This document shows, in pieces, positions 26,476 to 34,259 of a stretch of 59,634 bases of DNA. Each line of letters starts with the position of its first letter. Position 1 is the stretch's first letter. This stretch comes from Actinomycetes bacterium. GTDB lineage: Bacteria; Actinomycetota; Acidimicrobiia; Acidimicrobiales; RAAP-2. The position numbers were made by a program, and so were the translations under genes. The DNA lies in contig JAJYNX010000027.1 in assembly GCA_021786095.1 (NCBI GenBank), positions 1 through 59,634 on the forward strand, read 5' to 3'. The notes beneath the pieces were generated by a model. That model saw only the letters and a list, made by a program, of their open reading frames with translations. It was not told where the DNA came from and ran no database searches.

Positions 26476-26987
26476 AGCACACCGTCCACCAGCACGGCGC
26501 CGCGCGCGGCCGCACGGCCGTAGGTCGGCGTGGGGCCCGAGTGCAGGAACGCCAGGGCCTCGTCGGCCAGGGCCGCGCGCCGTCCCATGGCGGCGCTCAC
26601 CGTGTCCGCCAGCACCTGGATCTCGGCCACCATCGCGCGCAGGGAGTGACGGCGATCGAGCAGCAGCTCGCGCCACCCGCCAGTGAGCGATGACGCCAGC
26701 TCGTCGAGCCGCGAGGCCGGGTCCACGCCGAGGTGGTCGGCCACCAGCAGCGTCGACGACGAGCGCACCATCTCGTGGAGGCGCAGCTCCTCGTAGGCGA
26801 GTTCGATCTCGCGCACGGCCGTGAGGATCGACGGCCCCTGCTCCGCCGCGGCCAGCGCCCCCAGGACGACGAGTCGGTAGCGCAGCACCTCGAGTGAGGC
26901 CCCGATGCCGTCCAGCGACTCCACCAAGTCCGAGAGAAGGTCCGAGAGCGGGTCCGAGAGAAGGTCCGAGAGAGAGTCGTCATCCAC
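26472..26987 (-). CDS. flgN: FlgN-like export chaperone
   Basis: 171 residues, mostly helical, in the expected place just before flgK and flgL. Sequence conservation in FlgN is low; the helical pattern (LRYRLVVLGALAAAEQGPSI, REIELAYEELRLHEMVRSSS) and position support the call. The N-terminus has a short Leu-Ser-Asp repeat encoded by four 12-bp units. The GTG start at 26987 lies only 9 bases past the -10 element of a flagellar-type promoter, so the message is probably leaderless or nearly so. Confidence 0.8.
   Translation of the reverse strand: MDDDSLSDLLSDPLSDLLSDLVESLDGIGASLEVLRYRLVVLGALAAAEQGPSILTAVREIELAYEELRLHEMVRSSSTLLVADHLGVDPASRLDELASSLTGGWRELLLDRRHSLRAMVAEIQVLADTVSAAMGRRAALADEALAFLHSGPTPTYGRAAARGAVLVDGVL
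26928..26975. repeat. four 12-bp tandem repeats in the flgN 5' end
   Basis: Units GTCCGAGAGAAG, GTCCGAGAGCGG, GTCCGAGAGAAG and GTCCGAGAGAGA (plus-strand sense) encode repeated Leu-Ser-Asp-Leu/Pro near residues 5-20 of FlgN. In frame, so copy change would be tolerated. Confidence 0.9.
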
Positions 26988-26995
26988 CGCCTGGA

Positions 26996-27023
26996 GTGAC
27001 GGCCCGGGCTCGCCCGCAGTTGA
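26996..27023 (-). promoter_or_regulatory. flagellar sigma-28-type promoter for flgN-flgK-flgL-fliW-csrA
   Basis: Minus strand: TCAA (27020-27023), 16 bases, GCCGTCAC (26996-27003). One of seven sites with the same spacing; it is also close to the published WhiG/FliA consensus (TAAA-N15/16-GCCGATAA). The predicted start point is at or within a few bases of the flgN GTG. Confidence 0.75.
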
Positions 27024-27027
27024 GGGG

Positions 27028-27291
27028 CTACGACTCCTCGTCGGCGCCCGGGCGCACGTCGTCGACCGGGGGCCGCGCGTAGCGCAGCGCCACGGCCGAC
27101 GCGCCGACGACCAGCACGCCCGCCAGGGCGAAGGACTCGACGAGGCGGGCCAGCACGACGAGCGGCGACAGGTCCTGGGTGATCATCTCGAGCAGGCTGG
27201 GCGACACCGTGACCAGAGTCAGCACGACGATCGCGGCCAGGCGGAACCGGCGAACGTCGACGGCGAACCTGTGGCGATCCGTCGCGCTCAG
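27028..27291 (-). CDS. small two-helix membrane protein, probable CTG start
   Basis: 87 residues if started at CTG 27291, which overlaps the flhF stop in a CTGA arrangement analogous to the ATGA/GTGA overlaps elsewhere in this operon. The first standard start in frame (GTG, codon 24) would cut into the first helix. Two hydrophobic segments are visible (AAIVVLTLVTVSP and SFALAGVLVVGASAVALRY) with a basic N-terminus and acidic tail. I do not recognise a family. It occupies the slot where flhG often follows flhF. Confidence 0.6.
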   Translation of the reverse strand: MSATDRHRFAVDVRRFRLAAIVVLTLVTVSPSLLEMITQDLSPLVVLARLVESFALAGVLVVGASAVALRYARPPVDDVRPGADEES

Positions 27292-28457
27292 GGCGCCTCC
27301 TCGACCAACCGAGCGAGCAGGACGTGGAGCCAGCGCAACGTCGTGGCGGGCGCGCCCTCGAGCCAGAGGATCGGGGCGACACCCATCAGCTCGGCCACGC
27401 TGGCGGTCGCGCGCAGGCGCACCAGCGCCAGCGCGTCGAGGCGCCCGAGACGCGCGGCCCATCGCGCGACGTCTACGCGCTTGGCGGCCGCGCCCACCGC
27501 GCCCAGGACGTAGTCCGGCGCGAGACGGTCCAGCCACGCGGCCGTCGCCGCCAGATCCCTGGTGGACAGCGGTGCCTCGACGGCCAGGACCGTCAAGCGA
27601 GGCGTGGCGCGGCGCCGGGCGATCCGGCGCCACTGGGTGACCGACTGCTCCGCGACGAGCAGGTCTGACGCAGCGATCGCCAACGCCGACGCCACCTGCT
27701 GGGCCGTGGCGAGAGCGTCGCGTCGCGAGCCGACCACCACCACCACCGACCCTCCGGCGCGGGGCAGGGGTGCGGCGCTGGGCAGGCGCGCCAGCGAGCG
27801 AACCAGCGCGTCCAGCGACGCCGGATCGTCGGGCTGGTACGCGGCGGGGACGCCCAGCGCGCCCACGCGCGCACCCAGCGCGCCGACCAGGTCGGCGCAA
27901 ACGTCGTCGCGGGGCGGGCGCGCGTCGTCGCTCGGTCCACCGGGGTGCTCCCGACTCGCGGCCGGTGCGTCGTACCCCGCCGACCCGCCGGCGTCCAGGG
28001 CCGCCTGCGCCTGGGCCAGCACCTCGCGGAAGGCGTGATCGACGAGCGCCGGCGCGCCGAAGGTCGCGTCGCCGAAGGTCGCGTCGCCGAGGATCACGGG
28101 GTCGTCGACCACGTGATCGATGGTCACGCGATCGTCGGTCGCCGCCACCAGCTCGGCCAGCCGGTCCGCGGGCGGCGCGCGCCGCGGCGCGCGAGCCCGG
28201 GCGCCCGGGGTCGGCCGATCGAGGTCCCCACCACCGTCGCGACCTCGCCCGCGGCCCCTGCTCACCCCGGTCGGGTCGTGCAGCGCGGCGACGTAGGTCT
28301 CCCTGACGAAGAAGCCGAGGATCCCCCCGCGTCGTACCTTCCAGCAGCGCACCGCGGCGTCCGCCCCCAGTGCGGCGTACGCCCGCGCCAGCGCCTCCTC
28401 GGCGCTGGCGCCCTCGAACTCCCCCTCACTCGCCCTAGGCGGCGGCACTGATCTCAC
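27288..28457 (-). CDS. flhF: FlhF-like protein with degenerate GTPase domain
   Basis: 389 residues. The N-terminal domain resembles FlhF (FEGASAEEALARAYAALGAD, RRGGILGFFVRETY). The C-terminal half has the outline of the SRP-type NG domain, but the P-loop position reads VVVVVGSRRDALATA rather than GxTGxGKTT, and the TKLDE motif position reads VRLRATAS. GTP binding is therefore unlikely. A low-complexity linker (residues ~80-210) contains a duplicated DATFG. FlhF normally guides the first flagellar export components to their site. Start GTG 28457 overlaps flhA by 23 bp; GTG 28448 is an alternative. Confidence 0.8.
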   Translation of the reverse strand: MRSVPPPRASEGEFEGASAEEALARAYAALGADAAVRCWKVRRGGILGFFVRETYVAALHDPTGVSRGRGRGRDGGGDLDRPTPGARARAPRRAPPADRLAELVAATDDRVTIDHVVDDPVILGDATFGDATFGAPALVDHAFREVLAQAQAALDAGGSAGYDAPAASREHPGGPSDDARPPRDDVCADLVGALGARVGALGVPAAYQPDDPASLDALVRSLARLPSAAPLPRAGGSVVVVVGSRRDALATAQQVASALAIAASDLLVAEQSVTQWRRIARRRATPRLTVLAVEAPLSTRDLAATAAWLDRLAPDYVLGAVGAAAKRVDVARWAARLGRLDALALVRLRATASVAELMGVAPILWLEGAPATTLRWLHVLLARLVEEAP

Positions 28458-30522
28458 GCGTCACGCTCCCCACGGGCGACACCACGACGCCCACTCCGAT
28501 CTCGCCGAGCGCCAGGACCCCCACGCGCGGCAGGCTGGGCCGCAGCATCCGCCACAGGGCGTGGCGCAGTCGCGTCGCGCACACCACGACGGCCACGACC
28601 CCCCGGGCGTCGGCGTCGCTCCAGAGCCGTCCGACGTCGCGCACGATGGCCTCGGCCTCCATGGCGGTGACGCCGAGAGTTCGCCGCCCACGATCGCCCA
28701 CGCGCAACGACTCGATCAGGGCCTGCTCCAGCGCCGGCGCCAGCGTGATCACCGCGATCGTGCCCTCGCGCTCGTACAGCGAGTCGATCGTCGTGACCAG
28801 CGCCAGTCGGGCCGCCTCGAGCAGGCTGTCCGGATCCTTCGCCTGGCTGCGCGCCTGCTCGGTCAAGGCCTCGAGGATGCGCACCAGATCGCGCACGGGC
28901 ACACCCTCGTCGAGCAGCCCGCGCAGGACGCCCTGCACGTCGCCGAGCGTGAGGCCGGCCGCCGCCATCTCGTCCAGCACGACGGGATTGGTCGCCCGCA
29001 GCCCGTCGAGCAGCAGCTTGGTGTCCTGGCGCGAGATCAGCTCGCCGGCCCGCTCGCGCACGACCTCGGCCAGGTGCGTCGTGACCACCGCCGAACGGTC
29101 GACCACGGTGACGCCCGCGACGGCCGCCTGATGGCTCAGGCCGATGGGGATCCACTTGGCTCGGGCGCCGAAGGCGGGGTCGCGGGTGTCGGTCCCCGAC
29201 AGGCCGTCGAGCTTCTCCCCGATCGCCAGCACCTTGCCGCGCGGCGCCTGCCCTCGCGCCACCTCGATCCCGTGAACCTTGATGGCGTACGTGTCGGCGG
29301 GCAGGTCGAGGTTGTCGCGCGTGTGAACCCGGGGCATGACCACGCCCAGCTCCAGGGCGACGTTGCGACGCAGGGCCTTCACCCGGTCGAGTAGGTCGCC
29401 CCCGCGCTCGGCCTGGACCAGATCGATGAGGTCGATGCCCAACTCCAGGCTGAGCGGCTCCACCGCCATGCCCGCCGCCAGCGCGTCCGGTGACTCGTCG
29501 GGCGCCGCCAGGGCCAGCGATGCGGCGGGCGACGCCTCGGTCGTGACGTCCTTGGGCAGCCGCGTGCCGAAGGCGAAGACCAGCGCCCCCACGATCAGGA
29601 ACGGCAGGCTCGGCAGGCCGGGCACGATGGCCAGGCAGGCCATGATGACACCGGTGGCTCGCACGATGCGCCGGAAGCGCGAGAGCTGGGTGACGACGTC
29701 GTGGCCCAGGTCGTGCTCCGTCGCCCCGCGCGTCACGATGATGCCCGTGGACAGCGACAGCAGCAGTGCGGGGATCTGCGAGACCAGTCCGTCGCCGACG
29801 GACAGCAGGCTGTAGGTGTCGACGGCCGACGACGCCGACAGGTGGCGCTGGAAGATGCCGATGGCGAGACCACCGACGAGGTTGATCATCGTGATCACGA
29901 TCGCCGCGATCGCGTCGCCGCGCACGAACTTCGACGCGCCGTCCATCGCCCCGTAGAAGTCCGCCTCGTCGGCGATCTCGCGACGGCGGCGACTGGCCTC
30001 GTGCTCGTCGATCGCCCCCGACGCGCGATCGGCGTCGATGGCCATCTGCTTTCCCGGCATGCCATCGAGGGTGAAGCGGGCCGCCACCTCGGCCACCCGC
30101 CCCGATCCTGACGTGATCACCACGAACTGGATGATGATGAGGATGAAGAACACCACCAGACCGACCACGATCGAGCCGCCGATCACGAAGTGCCCGAAAC
30201 TCGACACCACCACGCCGGCGTAGCCGCGCAGCAGCACCTGGCGCGTGACCGCCACGTTGAGGGCGAGTCGGAACATCGTCGCCATGAGCACCAGCGTGGG
30301 AAAGACCGAGAAGTCGAGGGGGCGCTTGACCTGCATCGCCGTCAACAGGACCAGCACCGACCCCGTGATGTTGGCGGTGATCAGGATGTCGATCACGAAC
30401 GTCGGCAGGGGGATCACCAGCACGACGACCACCGCCACCACCGACAGCGGCACGGCCATGTGCGTCAGCCGCTCCCAGCGGCTCGTCGTGACCGCGGGTC
30501 CGTCGCTCACCCGACCGACCAC
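28435..30522 (-). CDS. flhA: flagellar export gate protein FlhA
   Basis: 695 residues. Eight hydrophobic helices occupy the first ~330 residues, with the FHIPEP-type motif RFTLDGMPGKQMAIDADRAS between helices and the conserved FRLALNVA. The cytosolic domain follows from ~350 (LGVVMPRVHTRDNLDLPADT). It forms the nonameric gate of the flagellar type III export apparatus. Its promoter lies over the 3' end of flhB. GTG start at 30522 has a weak ribosome-binding site; GTG at 30510 (MSDGPAV) is a plausible alternative. Confidence 0.96.
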   Translation of the reverse strand: MVGRVSDGPAVTTSRWERLTHMAVPLSVVAVVVVLVIPLPTFVIDILITANITGSVLVLLTAMQVKRPLDFSVFPTLVLMATMFRLALNVAVTRQVLLRGYAGVVVSSFGHFVIGGSIVVGLVVFFILIIIQFVVITSGSGRVAEVAARFTLDGMPGKQMAIDADRASGAIDEHEASRRRREIADEADFYGAMDGASKFVRGDAIAAIVITMINLVGGLAIGIFQRHLSASSAVDTYSLLSVGDGLVSQIPALLLSLSTGIIVTRGATEHDLGHDVVTQLSRFRRIVRATGVIMACLAIVPGLPSLPFLIVGALVFAFGTRLPKDVTTEASPAASLALAAPDESPDALAAGMAVEPLSLELGIDLIDLVQAERGGDLLDRVKALRRNVALELGVVMPRVHTRDNLDLPADTYAIKVHGIEVARGQAPRGKVLAIGEKLDGLSGTDTRDPAFGARAKWIPIGLSHQAAVAGVTVVDRSAVVTTHLAEVVRERAGELISRQDTKLLLDGLRATNPVVLDEMAAAGLTLGDVQGVLRGLLDEGVPVRDLVRILEALTEQARSQAKDPDSLLEAARLALVTTIDSLYEREGTIAVITLAPALEQALIESLRVGDRGRRTLGVTAMEAEAIVRDVGRLWSDADARGVVAVVVCATRLRHALWRMLRPSLPRVGVLALGEIGVGVVVSPVGSVTREISAAA

Positions 30523-30607
30523 CTACGCGCACCCGCCACGGACCCTCCCGGACTCTCTCGTGTCCCGTCCGTCCCTGGACCCACCGGCGCCGTCCTGGCC
30601 CTCGCCT

Positions 30608-30635
30608 ACTACGTCTCGCCCGGCGCCGGAGTTGA
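30608..30635 (-). promoter_or_regulatory. flagellar sigma-28-type promoter for flhA unit, overlapping flhB stop
   Basis: Minus strand: TCAA (30632-30635), 16 bases, GACGTAGT (30608-30615). The octamer contains the TAG stop codon of flhB, so promoter and coding end are superimposed. Spacing is identical to the other six sites. Confidence 0.7.
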
Positions 30636-31742
30636 GAACCACCCGGCGCCCGGCGCCGGGCCCGCCATGCGGTGCACCTCGCGAAACGACCGCGCGGTGG
30701 GCGTGAGTGCGTACACGAAGGCCAGCAGCTGGGCCACCGCGGTGTAGAGACGGGCCGGCACCAGCTCGTCGATCTCGCACGACGCGTGCAGGGCCCGCGC
30801 CAGCGGGGGGTTCTCCACCAGCACCACGCCGCAGCGCCGCGCGTGCGCGCGAATCGCGACGGCCACCAGGTCCTCCCCCTTGGCCACGACGCGCGGCGCG
30901 ACGTCGGTGGCGCGGTCGTACGCGAGGGCGACCGCAAAGTGGGTGGGGTTCGTCACGACGACGTCGGCCCGGGCCACCGCGGCCATGACGTGCATGCGCG
31001 AGAGGCGCCGCGCCCGGCTGCGCAGAGCCCGGCGCACCTCGGGATTGCCCTCGCTCTCGCGGCGCTCGTCCTTCACCTCCTGGCGGGTCATGCGCACCTC
31101 GCGGTTGTAGGAGCGGCGCTGGAAGAAGTAATCGGCCCCGGCGACCACCAGCGCCACGATCCCGATCACGCGCAGCAGCTGCATGATGATCGGTGCCGTC
31201 GCGCTGAGGGTGCTCTCCAGGGGCAGCGTCGCGCCGCCGAGCACCGCGGTCACCAGCTGTCGCTCGATGTCGTAGGCGACGACGGCGAGGACCGCCACCT
31301 TGAGCGACGTCTTGAGCAGCGTCCAGGCCCCCTGGCGCGAGACGACGCGCTGCAGCCCGCTCTTGGGCGAGATGCGCGAGAGCCGCACGCCCAAGGCCTG
31401 GGGGGTCACGTGCAGGCCCACCTGGGCCGTGGCGATCGCCACGGCCACGACGCCGCTGACCAGGGTCACTGGCAGGGCCGCGAACGCCGCCGTCGCGAGC
31501 CCCTGGCCGACCAGCGCCACCGCGCCCGCACGCGTCGGGTGCGCCATCGCCTGGACGACACGCTGGACGAAACCGTCGACGCGCGTGGACGCCAGGCCGC
31601 CCAGCCACGGCAGGAGTCCGGTCACCGCGACCAGGCCGGCCCATCCACCAACCTCGGGCGAGCGGGCCACGGTGCCCTTCTCGCGCACCTCCTTGCGACG
31701 CTTGGGGGTCGCCTTCTCCGTCTTCTGGGAGGAGTCGGCCAT
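30609..31742 (-). CDS. flhB: flagellar export switch protein FlhB
   Basis: 377 residues from ATG 31742, which shares a base with the fliR stop (TGATG). The N-terminus EKATPKRRKEVREKGTVARS, four membrane helices and the autocleavage motif NPTH (in VVVTNPTHFAVAL) are all present. Cleavage at NPTH switches export from rod/hook to filament substrates. The C-terminal tail ends in a Pro/Gly-rich stretch whose coding DNA also carries the flhA promoter. Confidence 0.96.
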   Translation of the reverse strand: MADSSQKTEKATPKRRKEVREKGTVARSPEVGGWAGLVAVTGLLPWLGGLASTRVDGFVQRVVQAMAHPTRAGAVALVGQGLATAAFAALPVTLVSGVVAVAIATAQVGLHVTPQALGVRLSRISPKSGLQRVVSRQGAWTLLKTSLKVAVLAVVAYDIERQLVTAVLGGATLPLESTLSATAPIIMQLLRVIGIVALVVAGADYFFQRRSYNREVRMTRQEVKDERRESEGNPEVRRALRSRARRLSRMHVMAAVARADVVVTNPTHFAVALAYDRATDVAPRVVAKGEDLVAVAIRAHARRCGVVLVENPPLARALHASCEIDELVPARLYTAVAQLLAFVYALTPTARSFREVHRMAGPAPGAGWFSTPAPGET

Positions 31743-32506
31743 CAGCCCCCGCCGAAGAGCTGGCTCATCGCGCGTCCGACCAGGCTCACCACGTCCCCGG
31801 GCAGCGCCACCAGGGCGACACCGACCCCGACGAGTGCGACGACGACCTGCAGGGGCATGCCGAAGACGAAGACGTTCACCTGGGGCGCCGACTTGGAGAG
31901 CAGGGCCAGCACGATCTGCGTGCAGAAGAGGACAGCGATGAGCGGCGCGGCGATCTCCACCGCCGCCGCGAAGAACGTCACCACGTCCCCGGTCACGACG
32001 CCGGCCAGCGACCCGAGGGTGGTGGGCGGGAAGCTCGTCCCCACCGCGTGGAAGGACGTGACGAACCCCTCGACGATGACCACCACGGCCCCGGTGGTGA
32101 AGAGCAGGGCCGTGAGCACCAGGTTGTAGAACTGGCCGAAGATCGACGCCTGCAGCAGCGACAGCGGGTCGAGGGCCTGGGGCAGGTTCAGACCCGAGAA
32201 CAGGTCGATCAGCCGCCCGGCGGCGGCGATGGTGGTGACGAAGAGGGACACCACGTAGCCGAGCACCACGCCGACCACCGCCTGGAGCACCAGCTGCACG
32301 AGTACCTGTGCGTCGCTCGAGGGCAGCGGGTCGTGCACCAGCTGCGGCGCGGCGTAGACCGCGACGGTCGCCGCGATCGCCACCTTCACCATCCCCGGAA
32401 TCGACGGGTTCGAGAAGGGCGGGCAGATCGACACCCACGCGGCGGAGCGGACGAACGCCAGGACCAGGGCGATCGCGAAGGCGGCCGACAGGTGCAGCGT
32501 CATCAC
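31742..32506 (-). CDS. fliR: flagellar export membrane protein FliR
   Basis: 254 residues with six hydrophobic helices and the FliR signature region (RSAAWVSICPPFSNPSIPG, FSGLNLPQALDPLS). Part of the FliP-FliQ-FliR core of the export gate. Start is GTG 32506 (GTGA overlap with the fliQ stop) or ATG 32503 (TGATG overlap). Confidence 0.95.
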   Translation of the reverse strand: MMTLHLSAAFAIALVLAFVRSAAWVSICPPFSNPSIPGMVKVAIAATVAVYAAPQLVHDPLPSSDAQVLVQLVLQAVVGVVLGYVVSLFVTTIAAAGRLIDLFSGLNLPQALDPLSLLQASIFGQFYNLVLTALLFTTGAVVVIVEGFVTSFHAVGTSFPPTTLGSLAGVVTGDVVTFFAAAVEIAAPLIAVLFCTQIVLALLSKSAPQVNVFVFGMPLQVVVALVGVGVALVALPGDVVSLVGRAMSQLFGGG

Positions 32507-32778
32507 TGACCGGCGAGGATCTGCGGGATGGCGTTGTAGAGGTGCTCGGTGTAGGCCACCGCGAGCCCGAGCATCCAGTGGCCCATGAGCAACAGCACCA
32601 GCCCGATCGCCACCACCTTGGGCAGGAAGGTGAGCGTGAACTCCTGGATCGACGTGACCGCCTGGAACAGCGAGATCACGAGGCCCACGACCAGGCTGAC
32701 CACCAGCACCGGCCCCGCCAGCTCGGCGATCAGCACCAACGCCTGCGTGGCGAGGTTGAGCACCGTGGTGTCGGTCAC
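32503..32778 (-). CDS. fliQ: flagellar export membrane protein FliQ
   Basis: 91 residues, two transmembrane helices (ALVLIAELAGPVLVVSLVVG; VVAIGLVLLLMGHWMLG) joined by the conserved loop LFQAVTSIQEFTLTFLPK. Typical length for FliQ. GTG start two bases after the fliP stop. Confidence 0.95.
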   Translation of the reverse strand: MTDTTVLNLATQALVLIAELAGPVLVVSLVVGLVISLFQAVTSIQEFTLTFLPKVVAIGLVLLLMGHWMLGLAVAYTEHLYNAIPQILAGQ

Positions 32779-32780
32779 GG

Positions 32781-33470
32781 TCAGTGGTTGTAGGAGAGCA
32801 GGAGCGAGTGCACGACCAGCGCCCACCCGTCGACCAGCACGAAGAGCAGGATCTTGAAGGGCAGCGAGATCAGCGTCGGCGGGAGCATGTAGATCCCGAT
32901 CGACATCATGATCGCCGACACCACGAGGTCGATGATCATGAACGGGAGGAAGATCATGAAGCCGATGAGGAACGCCGACTGGATCTCGGACAGCACGAAC
33001 GCCGGGATCACCGTGGTCAGTGGCAGGGTCATGGGGTCGCTCGCGTTCTCGTGACGGTACGACGTGAACAGCCCCAGGTCGGTGTCGTTGGTCTGCTTCA
33101 GCATCCACTGCTTGAGGGGGACCTCGCCCTGGTCGATGGCCTGAGTGGCCGAGATCTGGCCGTGCTCGTAGGGCTGGATGGCCACGTGGTCGATGCTCGA
33201 CAGGACCGGCGCCATGATGAAGAGCGTGAGGATCAGCGCCAGCCCGGCCAGCACCTGGTTGGGCGGCACGGTCTGGGTTCCCAGGGCGTTGCGCGTGAGC
33301 GACAGAACGATGAACACCCGCGGGAACGCCGTCATCAGGACGAGCAGGGACGGCGCGACCGACAGCACGGTCAGCACGACGATGATGAGCACCGAGGTCG
33401 AGGGACTCTTCAGCCCGCTGATGTTCACGTTGAGGTTCGAGCTCGCCGCCCACGCGACCGAGCTCATCAC
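32781..33470 (-). CDS. fliP: flagellar export membrane protein FliP
   Basis: 229 residues. Four hydrophobic segments, with FliP landmarks TAFPRVFIVLSLTRNALGTQ, DPMTLPLTTVIPAFVLSEIQ and the C-terminal PFKILLFVLVDGW. The N-terminus is short (about 25 residues before the first helix). GTG 33470 or the adjacent ATG 33467 may start it. It follows fliO by 57 bp, one of the larger gaps in this operon. Confidence 0.96.
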   Translation of the reverse strand: MMSSVAWAASSNLNVNISGLKSPSTSVLIIVVLTVLSVAPSLLVLMTAFPRVFIVLSLTRNALGTQTVPPNQVLAGLALILTLFIMAPVLSSIDHVAIQPYEHGQISATQAIDQGEVPLKQWMLKQTNDTDLGLFTSYRHENASDPMTLPLTTVIPAFVLSEIQSAFLIGFMIFLPFMIIDLVVSAIMMSIGIYMLPPTLISLPFKILLFVLVDGWALVVHSLLLSYNH

Positions 33471-33527
33471 GAGTCCCTCGACCCGTCGGCGTTCACTGCC
33501 CGCATTGGCTGTCCCCGTCGGAGCCGG

Positions 33528-33941
33528 CTAGCGCCGGACCGTCTTCTCCCGTAGATGCTCGATGAAAGCGTCCCATGCCCGAGGGGAACTTCCCCCACTG
33601 CCCCACGCCGTCCGTGGCGTGACTGCACGGTCGACGCGGGCGCCGGCCGGTTCCTCCGGTGACGCTGTCGCGTCCCCGTCGAGCTCGCTCAGCAGCGTCA
33701 GCTGCTGCGCGCTCTGGCCCACCAGGAAGGTGCGCCCCGCGACGCGCACCACCAGCAGCGCCGCACTCTTGCCCACCGTCCGGCGCGACACGACCTCGAC
33801 GTGCGCGCCCGCGGCGTCGCGCGTCGCGCGCCCCGGCCACCGCTGCCAGCGCTGGGCCACCCGCGCCAGCGCCACCAGCAGGCCGACGACGAAGCCGAGG
33901 ACGAGGATCGTCCGCCCCACGGCCAGGAGGGTCACCGCCAC
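33528..33941 (-). CDS. fliO: FliO-like flagellar assembly protein
   Basis: 137 residues. One N-terminal transmembrane helix (TILVLGFVVGLLVALARV), then a small FliO-type beta domain (VEVVSRRTVGKSAALLVVRV, RTFLVGQSAQQLTLLSEL) and a polar tail. FliO helps assemble the FliP ring. Position between fliN and fliP is the usual one. GTG start three bases after the fliN stop. Confidence 0.88.
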   Translation of the reverse strand: MAVTLLAVGRTILVLGFVVGLLVALARVAQRWQRWPGRATRDAAGAHVEVVSRRTVGKSAALLVVRVAGRTFLVGQSAQQLTLLSELDGDATASPEEPAGARVDRAVTPRTAWGSGGSSPRAWDAFIEHLREKTVRR

Positions 33942-33944
33942 GAC

Positions 33945-34259
33945 CTAGGCCCCCTGGTCCACGACGATCTCGGTGATGCGCACCCCGTACTCGTCGCCGA
34001 CCTCCACGACCTCCCCGCGGGCCAGGACCACCTCGCGGTTCAGCACGATCTCGATCGGCGCCCCCACCGCCTGATCGAGTTCGACGACGTGGCCGGGGCG
34101 CAGGGCGCTCAGCTCGCCGAAGGAGAGTCGCGTCTTGCCGATCCAGGCCGAGACCTCGACCGAGACGTTGCGGAACTGCGCCTCGCGAACTCGTAGGGAT
34201 GCCTCGCGGGCGTCCGCGGATGACTCGAAGGACTCGTCGAACTGCTCTGTCGCCGTCAC
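33945..34259 (-). CDS. fliN: flagellar motor switch protein FliN
   Basis: 104 residues from GTG 34259 (GTGA overlap with the fliM stop; GGAGG seven bases upstream). The SpoA fold is complete: VSVEVSAWIGKTRLSFGEL, LRPGHVVELDQAVGAP, IEIVLNREVVLARGEVVEV. FliN forms the C-ring base with FliM. A short acidic N-terminal extension is typical. Confidence 0.95.
   Translation of the reverse strand: MTATEQFDESFESSADAREASLRVREAQFRNVSVEVSAWIGKTRLSFGELSALRPGHVVELDQAVGAPIEIVLNREVVLARGEVVEVGDEYGVRITEIVVDQGA

Noticed and set aside
30619-30663. Repeated CCCGGCGCCGG palindromes at the flhB 3' end as a terminator
   Set aside because: They lie inside flhB coding sequence and flank the flhA promoter, with no T-run; more likely codon-driven composition.
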